From contig CALBSD010000086.1 in assembly GCA_937927625.1 (NCBI GenBank), positions 1-25,539 on the forward strand: a stretch of 25,539 bases of DNA, read 5' to 3'. The DNA comes from an uncultured Actinomycetes bacterium. Lineage in GTDB: Bacteria > Actinomycetota > Acidimicrobiia > Acidimicrobiales > Ilumatobacteraceae. The notes below the pieces were generated by a model. It was not told the origin of the DNA, did no database searches, and saw only the letters and a program-made list of their open reading frames with translations. The translations under genes and the position numbers were made by a program. Below, piece by piece: positions 7,892-15,296 of the stretch (position 1 is its first letter; every line of letters starts with the position of its first letter).

Positions 7892-8370
7892 TTCGTTACC
7901 TCGTGACGTTTTGCATCCACGTATTCACGGGACAAACCAATAATCAATAAACCTGCGCCAATGGTGATGGCTGCATCTGCTGCGTTAAACACCGGGAACC
8001 ACTGGAAGTCGATGAAGTCCACCACATGACCGTGCAACCATCCGTCGCCACGAAAGATGCGATCAGCCACATTGCCCAGCGCCCCCGCAACGATGGCTGC
8101 AAGACCATACGCAGACAAGACCGTGGTGGCGCGCAATGCGGCACGAGCCAACATGACAACCGCAACGATGGCAACAATGCCCACGAGTGGCCCTAAGCCC
8201 CGCGCTTGTGAGAACGCAATGCCACTGTTGAAACCCAAAGCAAACTGCAATGTCCACACCACGTGAATGACGCGACCATGAGCGAGTGAGCCCACGGCCC
8301 ACGACTTCGTGCACTGATCAATGAGAACAATGGCAGCAACAACAAGTGCCAAGCGGCGCGGAGATGGCAC
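7888..8370 (-). CDS. lspA: Lipoprotein signal peptidase (signal peptidase II)
   Basis: LspA is the inner-membrane aspartyl protease that removes signal peptides from diacylglyceryl-prolipoproteins. The 160-residue form starting at the GTG at 8370 has four hydrophobic segments and the conserved blocks VLIDQCTKSWA, FNSGIAFS (about 47-54), ALGNVADR with catalytic D103, and VFNAADAAITIG with catalytic D132. A longer frame from a TTG at 8424 would overlap the upstream DksA-like gene by 38 bases and add a polar leader not typical of the family. I therefore prefer the GTG 16 bases after that stop, although neither start has a strong ribosome-binding site. The stop overlaps the rluD start. The neighbours ileS and rluD match the usual lspA context. 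Confidence 0.93.
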   Translation of the reverse strand: MPSPRRLALVVAAIVLIDQCTKSWAVGSLAHGRVIHVVWTLQFALGFNSGIAFSQARGLGPLVGIVAIVAVVMLARAALRATTVLSAYGLAAIVAGALGNVADRIFRGDGWLHGHVVDFIDFQWFPVFNAADAAITIGAGLLIIGLSREYVDAKRHEVTK

Positions 8371-8386
8371 GGTGAACTTGGGCGAC

Positions 8387-9379
8387 CTAACGGCGGCCCA
8401 ATCCGCCAGCGCGCTCGGTGACAAGTTCAGTTGCCCATGGCAACGCCTTCAAGCGTTCCTTCGGAATGGGTGATCCAGAAACAACTGAATAGCCATATTC
8501 ACCGTCCTTCATTCGAATGAAGGCAGCGTCAATTTCTTCAACGGTCTGACGAGCAAATGCTGACAACGTGAGGTCTTGCTCGCGCTCCACCACCATGGTG
8601 TCGCCTTCGCCGCCTTCGTCATCAAACTGCACATCGCCCATTTCGGCGTCGGCGATCAATGCGTTTGCTTCATTTTCCAAGCGGTTTGCCTGGCCGACCA
8701 ACTTGATGCGCTCTTCGTTCAACAACTCACGCTGTGCAAGCAAGAACTTCATGTCGAAATCTTTTGTCGAAGTGATGCCATCTTTGGTCTCCACCTTGAC
8801 GATGACATGACGCTTTGGTGGCTCAGGCTTCTTGATGGCTTTGCGCGGTGGCATTGCCGGTGGAGCCGGAGCAACAACGGGCGCTGGCTTTGCAGATGCT
8901 ACAGCCTTCTTCGGTTCCGCCTTCGGAGCTGGCGCAGGCGCAGCCTTCTTTGGTTCAACCTTTGCAACAGCCTTCGCAGGTGCAGCCTTCTTCGCAGGAA
9001 CAACTTTCTTCGCCGGCGCTGCCTTCTTCGCAGGAACAACTTTCTTCGCCGGCGCTGCCTTCTTTGCAGGCACAACCTTCTTAGCTGGCGCTGCCTTCTT
9101 TACTGGCGCAGCTTTCTTTGCAGGAGCAACCTTCTTCGCCGGTGCGGCCTTCTTCGCAGGAACGACTTTCTTAGCGGGTGCAGCCTTCTTCGCTGGCGCC
9201 TTCTTTGCCGGAGCGGCTTTCTTCGCGGGTGCAGCTTTCTTCGCGGGCGCGGCCTTCTTCGCTGGCGCCTTTTTGGCTGGTGCAGCTTTCTTCGCGGGCG
9301 CGGCCTTCTTTGCCGGAGCCTTCGATGCCACCTTCTTTGCGGGCGCCTTCTTCGCAGGTGCCTTCTTCTTGGTTGCCAT
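8387..9379 (-). CDS. DksA/TraR-like protein with Lys-Ala-Pro repeat tail and no zinc finger
   Basis: The 330-residue protein has two parts. Residues 4-135 are about 22 tandem units of five or six residues (KKAPA, KKAAPA, KKVVPA). A Pro/Ala/Lys linker follows to about 195. This resembles histone H1 tails and the tails of mycobacterial HU-type proteins. Residues about 210-330 match the coiled coil and C-terminal domain of DksA/TraR regulators, including an acidic DDEGGEGDT tip and GEYGYSVVSGSPIPKERLKA. All four zinc cysteines are replaced (S298, S301, L319, E322). DksA proteins act in the RNA polymerase secondary channel. This one may instead, or also, bind nucleic acid through the tail. The ATG at 9379 is supported by AAGGAG six bases upstream. 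The place between ileS and lspA is where actinobacteria often carry a TraR/DksA gene. Confidence 0.88.
   Translation of the reverse strand: MATKKKAPAKKAPAKKVASKAPAKKAAPAKKAAPAKKAPAKKAAPAKKAAPAKKAAPAKKAPAKKAAPAKKVVPAKKAAPAKKVAPAKKAAPVKKAAPAKKVVPAKKAAPAKKVVPAKKAAPAKKVVPAKKAAPAKAVAKVEPKKAAPAPAPKAEPKKAVASAKPAPVVAPAPPAMPPRKAIKKPEPPKRHVIVKVETKDGITSTKDFDMKFLLAQRELLNEERIKLVGQANRLENEANALIADAEMGDVQFDDEGGEGDTMVVEREQDLTLSAFARQTVEEIDAAFIRMKDGEYGYSVVSGSPIPKERLKALPWATELVTERAGGLGRR
8975..9370 (-). repeat. Degenerate 15/18-base tandem repeat encoding the Lys-Ala-Pro tail
   Basis: About 22 consecutive copies of a 15- or 18-base unit encode KKAPA, KKAAPA or KKVVPA. The units alternate partly (KKAAPA-KKVVPA in the 3' half), so longer 36-base copies occur. 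Codon choice varies between copies, which suggests selection on the protein rather than very recent duplication. Length variation by slippage is expected between strains. Confidence 0.85.
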
Positions 9380-9385
9380 GATGAT

Positions 9386-9391
9386 CTCCTT
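9386..9391 (-). promoter_or_regulatory. Shine-Dalgarno site deciding the DksA-like start
   Basis: AAGGAG lies six bases before the ATG at 9379. It falls inside the five-codon extension offered by an upstream ATG at 9394, so the shorter start is preferred. Confidence 0.75.
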
Positions 9392-9420
9392 CAACGAGCT
9401 ATCGCCCGTGTTGCCCCGAG

Positions 9421-9449
9421 AGGCTACGACCCCGAAGGGGGTAACTCAA
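9421..9449 (-). promoter_or_regulatory. Candidate promoter for the DksA-like gene
   Basis: TTGAGT (9444-9449) and TAGCCT (9421-9426) are separated by exactly 17 bases on the minus strand, at the very end of ileS. Transcription would start near 9414, leaving a leader of about 35 bases with the AAGGAG site. The spacer contains a short ACCCC-CTTC-GGGGT hairpin. This would let the DksA-like/lspA/rluD genes be expressed independently of ileS. Confidence 0.45.
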
Positions 9450-12400
9450 CGACTGACAGCAACAACTACGGCGATGGATGTCCCTTCGATGGAAACAGTG
9501 CGCTCGAGAGTCGAGTCCCACACCACTTCCACCGCAAGGGTTTCGCCCGCAATGAGCCCCTCGTGAGGGGTCAATTGAGCCTGCACAAGATCATCAGCAC
9601 CCAAAGTGAGAATGATCCGGTCAGACACGTTGAAATCAGCTTCGCGACGAGCCTGCTGCACTGCACGCACAACATCTCGAGCGAGTCCTTCGGCTTCCAG
9701 TTCAGGCGTCACATTGATATCCAGAAGGACGACGCCGGCACCGCCAGGCAATGGAGCACTGGCACTATCGGACTTCGTGACGAGTTTGAGTGCGTATTCA
9801 CCTGGCTGCAGAGTCTCCCCCGCCACCTTGATGGTGTCACCCTCTTGGGTCCACTCGCCCTTCTTCACCGCAACAATGACCTTCTGCGTATTTGGTCCGA
9901 GACGTGGACCAACGACAGCAGGAACAACCTGCAACTCGTGCGATGCGACGGCATCAACATCAGCCGTCAACACAACGTCGCGAACATTCACTTCGTCTTT
10001 GACAATGTCGAGGAAGTTGGCGAGTGACGATGCATTCGGCGAAGCGACAGTGAGTGTTGCCAATGGCAATCGAACGCGACGACTGTGTGCCTTGCGGACA
10101 GACAACGCAGACGAACACACATCACGCACCATGTCCATTGACGCCACCAATGCAACGTCACGTGGAAGTGATGCCGATGTTGGCCAATCAAAAAGATGCA
10201 CGCTTGGTGCGGCTCCGCCATTGAGGCCCGCAGAAATTTCATCTGTCAGAAGCGGCAACAACGGAGCAGAAATCTTTGTGAGGAAATCAAGAACTGTATG
10301 CAGAGTGTCGATCGCATCTTGGTCGCCTGCCCAGAAACGGTCGCGGCTGCGGCGGATGTACCAGTTCGTAAGTACATCAAGGAACGTACGAATTGACTGA
10401 CATGCAGCGAACAAGTCGTACACATCCATAGAACTTGTAACACTGTCGATGGTGTCGGCCAACTTCGACAATACGTATTGGTCGAGAACATTTTTCGAAT
10501 CGGTGCGAACGTGGCCCGACTTTCCTTCTGCGTTGGCATACAACGACAAGAAGTAATACGAGTTCCACATTGGCAACAGCACTTGACGCACGGTGTCGCG
10601 CATACCGACTTCCGTCACCGAGAAGTCACCACCACGCAAGATGGGCGACGACAAGAGATACCAACGCATTGCATCAGCACCGTGGGAGTCAAACACTGCC
10701 ATCGGGTCTGGATAGTTGCGAAGGCTCTTCGACATCTTTGCGCCATCGTCACCTAAGACGATTCCGTGACTGACACAAGAAACAAATGCAGGGCGATCAA
10801 ACAGTGCTGTCGCAAGAACATGCAATGTATAGAACCAGCCGCGAGTCTGACCGATGTATTCAACGATGAAGTCTCCGGGGTAATGGTTCTCAAACCATTC
10901 ACGATTCTCAAATGGGTAATGCACCTGAGCGAATGGCATTGAGCCGCTCTCAAACCAGCAGTCGAGCACTTCAGGGACGCGACGCATCATCGACTTCCCT
11001 GTTGGATCGTCAGGGTTAGGACGCACCAAGTTGTCAATGCCGGGGCGGTGAAGGTCTTGAACATCGACTCCGAAGTCACGGCTGAGATCTTCAATCGATC
11101 CGTACACATCAATACGTGGGTACGTCGGATCGTCGCTCTTCCACACAGGAATTGGCGAGCCCCAGAATCGGTTACGGCTGATCGCCCAATCGCGAGCATT
11201 GCCGATCCACTTGCCGAAGGTTCCGTCCTTGATGTGCTCGGGTGTCCAGTTGATGTTCTGGTTGAGTTCCACCATGCGATCGCGGAATGCAGTGACCTGA
11301 ACAAACCAAGATGACACTGCGCGGTACACCAATGGTTCTGCACAACGCCAGCAATGTGGATAGCTGTGGTTGTAGGTGTCGTGTCGAAGTACGACGCCCA
11401 TCTCTTTCAGAGTCTTGATGATGTCAGAGTTCGCTTCGAACACATGACGACCAACCCATGGCGTCACCTCTGCGGTGTATTGGCCATGTTCGTCCATTGG
11501 GCACAACGTTGGGATGCCCGCAGCGTTGCACTCGTTCTGGTCGTCTTCACCAAAGCCCGGAGCCATGTGCACCACACCGGTGCCGTCTTCCGTGGTGACG
11601 AACTCTGCGCCCAACACCTGGAAAGCGTTTTCTGTGCCTGCGAAGAATGGGAACAAGGGTGAGTACTTCCGTCCGACAAGGTCAGAACCTTTCACGGTGT
11701 CGACCTGTTCTGCGCCTTCAAGTTCCTTTTCATATGCACCAAGTCGCGCTGCAGCAAGGATGTACTTGTTGCCATCCGGATGTGCCATCACGGCGTAATC
11801 AACGTCTGGACCCACGGCAAGTGCAAGGTTGGAAGGAAGCGTCCATGGCGTGGTGGTCCACGCGAGGATCTTCTCCCCTGTTTCCAATTGGAACGAAACG
11901 GTGAGTGCAGGATCTTGACGATCGCGATACACATCGTCCATGCGTGTTTCTGTGTTGCTCAACGGAGTTTCACAGCGCCAGCAGTATGCAAGAACACGGA
12001 AGCCTTCATAGATGAGACCCTTGTCCCACAATGTGCGGAATGCCCACATGACACTTTCCATGTACGGAGTGTCGAGAGTCTTGTAATCGTTTTCGAAGTC
12101 AACCCATCGCGCTTGACGCGTGACATATCGCTGCCATTCATCGGTGTAGCGAAGAACACTGGTGCGACATGCATCGTTGAACTTGTCGATACCGAACTCT
12201 GTGATTGCAGGGTGACCTGCGATGCCAAGTTCTTTTTCTGCTTCTACTTCTGCAGGAAGACCGTGACAGTCCCAACCGAAACGACGCTCAACACGACGAC
12301 CCTTCATCGTTTGATAACGAGGAACAGCATCTTTCACAAAGCCAGTGAGAAGGTGTCCGTAGTGCGGCATACCGTTTGCAAACGGAGGACCGTCATAGAA

Positions 12401-12541
12401 GACAAACTCGTTCTCTCCGTCGGCACCAGCTGCACGCGCCGCAAGGCTGGCTGCAAATGTCTGGTCACGTTCCCAACGCGCAAGCACGCCCTCTTCGAGG
12501 CGTGGAAAGTTCGGCTGGGGGTCGACCTGCGGGTATGTCAC
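9446..12541 (-). CDS. ileS: Isoleucyl-tRNA synthetase (IleS2-like)
   Basis: The 1031-residue class I synthetase charges tRNA-Ile. Its HIGH motif is HYGH (60-63) within PPFANGMPHYGH. The KMSKS motif is at 602-606. The editing domain shows LAWTTTPWTLPSN (about 226-238) and GTGVVHMAPGFGEDD (about 320-334). The wording around the HIGH motif, RFGWDCHGLPAEVEAEKELGI, and the length fit the eukaryote-like IleS2 class found in actinobacteria. Enzymes of that class are often less sensitive to mupirocin; this is family knowledge, not shown here. The start GTG at 12541 lacks a ribosome-binding site but has TAGCCT six bases upstream, so a leaderless transcript is likely. The 49-base gap to yggT is too short for the T-box leader found before some actinobacterial ileS genes. 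Confidence 0.97.
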   Translation of the reverse strand: MTYPQVDPQPNFPRLEEGVLARWERDQTFAASLAARAAGADGENEFVFYDGPPFANGMPHYGHLLTGFVKDAVPRYQTMKGRRVERRFGWDCHGLPAEVEAEKELGIAGHPAITEFGIDKFNDACRTSVLRYTDEWQRYVTRQARWVDFENDYKTLDTPYMESVMWAFRTLWDKGLIYEGFRVLAYCWRCETPLSNTETRMDDVYRDRQDPALTVSFQLETGEKILAWTTTPWTLPSNLALAVGPDVDYAVMAHPDGNKYILAAARLGAYEKELEGAEQVDTVKGSDLVGRKYSPLFPFFAGTENAFQVLGAEFVTTEDGTGVVHMAPGFGEDDQNECNAAGIPTLCPMDEHGQYTAEVTPWVGRHVFEANSDIIKTLKEMGVVLRHDTYNHSYPHCWRCAEPLVYRAVSSWFVQVTAFRDRMVELNQNINWTPEHIKDGTFGKWIGNARDWAISRNRFWGSPIPVWKSDDPTYPRIDVYGSIEDLSRDFGVDVQDLHRPGIDNLVRPNPDDPTGKSMMRRVPEVLDCWFESGSMPFAQVHYPFENREWFENHYPGDFIVEYIGQTRGWFYTLHVLATALFDRPAFVSCVSHGIVLGDDGAKMSKSLRNYPDPMAVFDSHGADAMRWYLLSSPILRGGDFSVTEVGMRDTVRQVLLPMWNSYYFLSLYANAEGKSGHVRTDSKNVLDQYVLSKLADTIDSVTSSMDVYDLFAACQSIRTFLDVLTNWYIRRSRDRFWAGDQDAIDTLHTVLDFLTKISAPLLPLLTDEISAGLNGGAAPSVHLFDWPTSASLPRDVALVASMDMVRDVCSSALSVRKAHSRRVRLPLATLTVASPNASSLANFLDIVKDEVNVRDVVLTADVDAVASHELQVVPAVVGPRLGPNTQKVIVAVKKGEWTQEGDTIKVAGETLQPGEYALKLVTKSDSASAPLPGGAGVVLLDINVTPELEAEGLARDVVRAVQQARREADFNVSDRIILTLGADDLVQAQLTPHEGLIAGETLAVEVVWDSTLERTVSIEGTSIAVVVAVSR

Positions 12542-12547
12542 GCAGTA

Positions 12548-12574
12548 AGGCTAGGGCGCAGGGCACTCACGCCC
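12548..12574 (-). promoter_or_regulatory. Leaderless-type -10 element and alternative hairpins before ileS
   Basis: TAGCCT (12548-12553) ends six bases before the GTG of ileS, as expected for a leaderless actinobacterial promoter. No clear -35 is seen. Just upstream, GGGCG/CGCCC (12554-12558 with 12570-12574) and GGGC/GCCC (12561-12564 with 12571-12574) are mutually exclusive stems. They may terminate the yggT message weakly or mean nothing. Confidence 0.4.
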
Positions 12575-12590
12575 ACGGAACCCCAATGAA

Positions 12591-12824
12591 TTAGTGCAAA
12601 ACAGAGCTAAGGATGCTCAGTCCGATAATGAGCACCAAGGGCGATAGGTCAAGGCCACCCATGGGTGGAAGTACTCGACGAATCGGTGCAAGAACAGGCT
12701 CTGTGATTTGATGCAACACCTTCACTACTGGTGCCATTGGGCTGTCGTAGCGAATGGGAAAGAACGACAAAATTGAACGTGCAAAAATCACGTACATGTA
12801 AAGCTGAATGAGTTGCGAAATCAT
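12591..12824 (-). CDS. YggT family small membrane protein
   Basis: The 77-residue protein has two hydrophobic segments (about 2-21 and 58-76). Between them is the family signature, with FPIRYDSPMAPVVKVL followed by ITEPVLAPIRRVLPPMGGLDLSPLVLI. YggT proteins are integral membrane proteins coded next to sepF and yggS in many bacteria. They have been linked to division and osmotic or ion stress, but their biochemistry is unknown. The ATG at 12824 is 15 bases after the sepF stop, with no strong ribosome-binding site. In Streptomyces and Mycobacterium the next gene is divIVA (wag31); here ileS follows directly after 49 bases. Confidence 0.92.
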   Translation of the reverse strand: MISQLIQLYMYVIFARSILSFFPIRYDSPMAPVVKVLHQITEPVLAPIRRVLPPMGGLDLSPLVLIIGLSILSSVLH

Positions 12825-12839
12825 TTCGATCGCAACGGC

Positions 12840-13367
12840 TTAGTAGCCGCCACCTGGCTTCAACAAGTAAACGCCGGTGCCAACTTTTTCCATCGTGCCA
12901 CCGAGTGCGTAACACATGCCGCTGGAGAAGTCGATAACGCGACGTGCCATCTCACGATCTGCACCTTCAAGATTGACAATCACAGGAATGCCTTCTTTGA
13001 AGTGGTCAGCGATTTCTTGCGCCTGGTTGAAATGACGAGGACGAACAGTGACTGTGTCGCCCACTGCAGGAACAGGACGAACTGTTGGTGCAGTACGTGG
13101 TGCACCGATCGGACGAACTTGCAAACCTGAATCGTCAGGGCGACGTGTTGCACCTGTGTCATCGACACGCATGGGGCGTGGTGCTGGGCGTGGTGTCTCT
13201 GAGGAATACTCCGGCTCAAAACCACCGCGACGTGTCAACGGTTCGGTGTTTGGTGCTGGGCGCTGCTGACGAGCAGGGCGCTCATATTCCATCGACATGT
13301 CGTAATCGTCATATGCCTCATCGCCATTGAGACCTAAATAATCCATTGCTTTGCGGAGAAACGACAT
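12840..13367 (-). CDS. sepF: Cell division protein SepF
   Basis: SepF anchors FtsZ filaments to the membrane and replaces FtsA in actinobacteria. The 175-residue protein begins MSFLRKAMDYLGL, the amphipathic membrane-binding helix. A Pro/Arg-rich flexible linker follows (about 25-100). The C-terminal SepF domain (about 103-175) includes TVRPRHFNQAQEIADHF, IPVIVNLEG and RRVIDFSSGMCYALGG. I prefer the ATG at 13367 over a TTG two codons earlier. Homologous sequence starts at the ATG, and a TAGCCT element ends exactly six bases before it, which suggests a leaderless transcript. It lies in the usual ftsZ-yggS-sepF-yggT order, with a 15-base gap to yggT and 55 to yggS. Confidence 0.95.
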   Translation of the reverse strand: MSFLRKAMDYLGLNGDEAYDDYDMSMEYERPARQQRPAPNTEPLTRRGGFEPEYSSETPRPAPRPMRVDDTGATRRPDDSGLQVRPIGAPRTAPTVRPVPAVGDTVTVRPRHFNQAQEIADHFKEGIPVIVNLEGADREMARRVIDFSSGMCYALGGTMEKVGTGVYLLKPGGGY

Positions 13368-13373
13368 GCCCAA

Positions 13374-13379
13374 AGGCTA
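13374..13379 (-). promoter_or_regulatory. TAGCCT -10 element, probably leaderless promoter of sepF
   Basis: TAGCCT ends six bases before the sepF ATG and repeats the arrangement seen before ileS. No -35 box is obvious. A GGCCC/GGGCC inverted repeat lies just after the yggS stop upstream of it and could separate the two transcripts weakly. Confidence 0.4.
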
Positions 13380-13422
13380 ATGCAATCGTGCATTCGTATG
13401 TGGGAGTTTCGAGAGGCCCGTT

Positions 13423-14073
13423 TTAGTGGGCCGCTGGACGTGAGCCGAACAGGCGACTTCCAATGCGAACCATCGTGGAACCGCATTCCACAGCGATTCG
13501 ATAGTCCTCCGACATGCCCATCGAGCATTCGGTCAATCCCAACGAGTCAGCCAATGATCTCAGGGATGAAAAGGCCTTTTTTGTCTCGGCCGCCGAGCCC
13601 GAAGTTGGCCCAATCGTCATCAGACCGCGAACGAGAAGTCCAGCGTCAATCGATTGCCCCAACAATGATTCGACCTCAGATGACTCAGCACCCGACTTCG
13701 AATCCTCACCCGTGGTGTTCACCTGCAGAAGAATCTCTGCGCCAGGTGCGCGCTTCCCGATCTCAGAAATGGCTGAGGGTCGGTCGACTCCTTGCCATAA
13801 AGCGACATAGGGCGCCAGCTGTTTCACCTTGTTGGACTGGATGGCACCAATGAAATGAACGGGCAAATCAATGGGTGCTTCAGCCACTTTGGCAAGTAAT
13901 TCCTGTGCGTAGTTCTCCCCCACGGCATCGCAATGAGCAACGAAGGCAGCACGGAGAGCGTCATGACCAAATGTCTTTGTGACAGCAACGATGGCAACGC
14001 TCGACGAAGTGAGCGATGTGATGTCAGAACGAATCGCTTGGACTCGTTCTGCGACCTCAAGTGGGTCGATCAA
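13423..14073 (-). CDS. yggS: YggS/PLPBP family pyridoxal phosphate homeostasis protein
   Basis: The 216-residue protein belongs to the YggS/PROSC family. These are single-domain TIM-barrel proteins that bind pyridoxal 5'-phosphate and buffer its supply without known catalysis. VAIVAVTKTFG carries the PLP-binding lysine K33. GENYAQELLAK, HFIGAIQSNKVKQL (about 73-86) and the C-terminal MGMSEDYRIAVECGSTMVRIGSRLFG (written in part) are the standard blocks, the last binding the cofactor phosphate. The start is TTG at 14073, preceded by TAAGG seven bases upstream, part of which is the ftsZ stop. The gap to ftsZ is only nine bases. In many actinobacteria a laccase-domain gene (ylmD/pgeF) lies between ftsZ and yggS; it is absent here. 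Confidence 0.94.
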   Translation of the reverse strand: MIDPLEVAERVQAIRSDITSLTSSSVAIVAVTKTFGHDALRAAFVAHCDAVGENYAQELLAKVAEAPIDLPVHFIGAIQSNKVKQLAPYVALWQGVDRPSAISEIGKRAPGAEILLQVNTTGEDSKSGAESSEVESLLGQSIDAGLLVRGLMTIGPTSGSAAETKKAFSSLRSLADSLGLTECSMGMSEDYRIAVECGSTMVRIGSRLFGSRPAAH

Positions 14074-14082
14074 GTGGAAGCC

Positions 14083-15186
14083 TTACTTCAGGAATGAAGG
14101 AACGTCGAAGTCGTCATCGTCGTCTGACAATGGGTCAGAGTCAGAGAAGATGTCACGAACGTTGCTTGTAGGACGCGACTCTGCAGGACGAGAGCTTGCA
14201 GTGCGTGTTCCGAAGCCCGAGTTACCAGCGCCGGTGTCCCAACGCTCGAAGCCCGCTGCGATAACAGTGACCTTGATTTCGTCGCCCATCTCGTCATCGA
14301 TGACAGTACCGAAGATGATGTTTGCATCTTGGTGCGCAACTGCGTGCACCACTTCTGCTGCTTCGTTGACTTCGAACAAGCCCATGCTGGATGGACCAGT
14401 GATGTTGAGCAAGATGCCACGTGCGCCGTCGATTGCTGCTTCCAACATTGGGCTGGAAATAGCGTCTCGCGCTGCCGTCACAGCACGCTTGTCGCCACTG
14501 GCGATACCGATGCCCATAAGTGCAGAACCTGCGCTGGTGAGGATCATCTTCACGTCTGCGAAGTCAGTGTTGATGAGGCCTGGCGTGGTGATGAGGTTGG
14601 TAATACCTGCAACACCCTGCAAGAGAATTTCGTCAGCCATCTTGAAAGCGTTGACAAGAGATGTCTTGTCGTTAGCGACTGTTAGAAGGCGGTCGTTTGG
14701 AATCACGATGAGCGTGTCGACTTTTTCCTTCAAACGCTGAATGCCATTGTCTGCCTGCACCGCACGACGACGACCTTCAAACTGGAATGGACGAGTGACA
14801 ACACCAATGGTGAGTGCGCCCAGCGACTTTGAAATTTCTGCGATGACGGGCGCCGCACCAGTACCGGTACCACCGCCTTCACCTGCAGTAATGAACACCA
14901 TGTCGGATCCCTGGATGAGTTCTTCGATCTCTTCACGGTGAGCTTCGGCTGCTGCACGACCAACGTCTGGGTCAGAACCTGCGCCTAGACCACGAGTGAG
15001 GTCACGACCAATGTCGAGTTTCACATCGGCATCGCTCATGAGAAGCGCCTGAGCGTCAGTGTTGACTGCAACAAACTCAACGCCACGAAGGCCTGCATCA
15101 ATCATGCGGTTCACCGCGTTCACGCCGCCGCCTCCGACGCCAATCACCTTGATGACAGCGAGATAGTTCTGTGGTGCTCCGGCCAT
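14083..15186 (-). CDS. ftsZ: Cell division GTPase FtsZ
   Basis: FtsZ is the tubulin homologue that forms the division ring. The 367-residue protein has the nucleotide-binding VGGGGVNAVNRM (about 17-28), the tubulin signature GGGTGTG (104-110) and the T7 synergy loop NTDFADVKMIL (about 206-216), whose aspartates complete the GTPase site of the next subunit. A short linker (about 312-350) leads to the acidic C-terminal peptide ending DFDVPSFLK, which in actinobacteria is the SepF-binding tail. The ATG at 15186 follows GGAGG (15196-15200) at nine bases. The 110-base gap upstream is the largest in the cluster and could hold a promoter, which would raise FtsZ levels above those of the upstream enzymes. 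Confidence 0.98.
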   Translation of the reverse strand: MAGAPQNYLAVIKVIGVGGGGVNAVNRMIDAGLRGVEFVAVNTDAQALLMSDADVKLDIGRDLTRGLGAGSDPDVGRAAAEAHREEIEELIQGSDMVFITAGEGGGTGTGAAPVIAEISKSLGALTIGVVTRPFQFEGRRRAVQADNGIQRLKEKVDTLIVIPNDRLLTVANDKTSLVNAFKMADEILLQGVAGITNLITTPGLINTDFADVKMILTSAGSALMGIGIASGDKRAVTAARDAISSPMLEAAIDGARGILLNITGPSSMGLFEVNEAAEVVHAVAHQDANIIFGTVIDDEMGDEIKVTVIAAGFERWDTGAGNSGFGTRTASSRPAESRPTSNVRDIFSDSDPLSDDDDDFDVPSFLK

Positions 15187-15296
15187 GAGCCATTTCCTCC
15201 GAAGAAACGTCCTTTACGGACTTTGTGTCTCAATATTTCCACAGTGGGAGCCAGTTTTGTGGCAATTGCGCAATCTAGGAGAAGAACGGTCCCCTA
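15187..15296 (-). promoter_or_regulatory. ftsQ-ftsZ intergenic region, probable ftsZ promoter and ribosome-binding site
   Basis: This 110-base spacer contains the strong GGAGG site (15196-15200). TAGATT (15272-15277, minus strand) fits the TAnnnT -10 consensus but lacks a good -35 partner. A small GTCC/GGAC stem lies closer to the start codon. Extra ftsZ promoters in this position are known in other bacteria; here the exact site is uncertain. Confidence 0.35.

Noticed and set aside
8975..9370. Short regularly repeated DNA that could be taken for a CRISPR array
   Set aside because: The units are contiguous without unique spacers, in frame with a protein, and encode KKAAPA-type repeats. No cas genes are nearby.
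8832..9566. Plus-strand frame of 244 codons with FAGAAFF/FAGTTF repeats, looking like a repeat-rich surface protein
   Set aside because: It is the antisense of the Lys-Ala-Pro repeat tract of the DksA-like gene. It has no ribosome-binding site and no conserved domain, and the opposite frame has a convincing C-terminal domain and start.
8576..10027. Plus-strand frame of 483 codons rich in Leu, Arg, Cys and Trp
   Set aside because: It spans the antisense of two real genes (the DksA-like gene and the 3' end of ileS) and its composition reflects the repeat tract. A long shadow frame is expected there.
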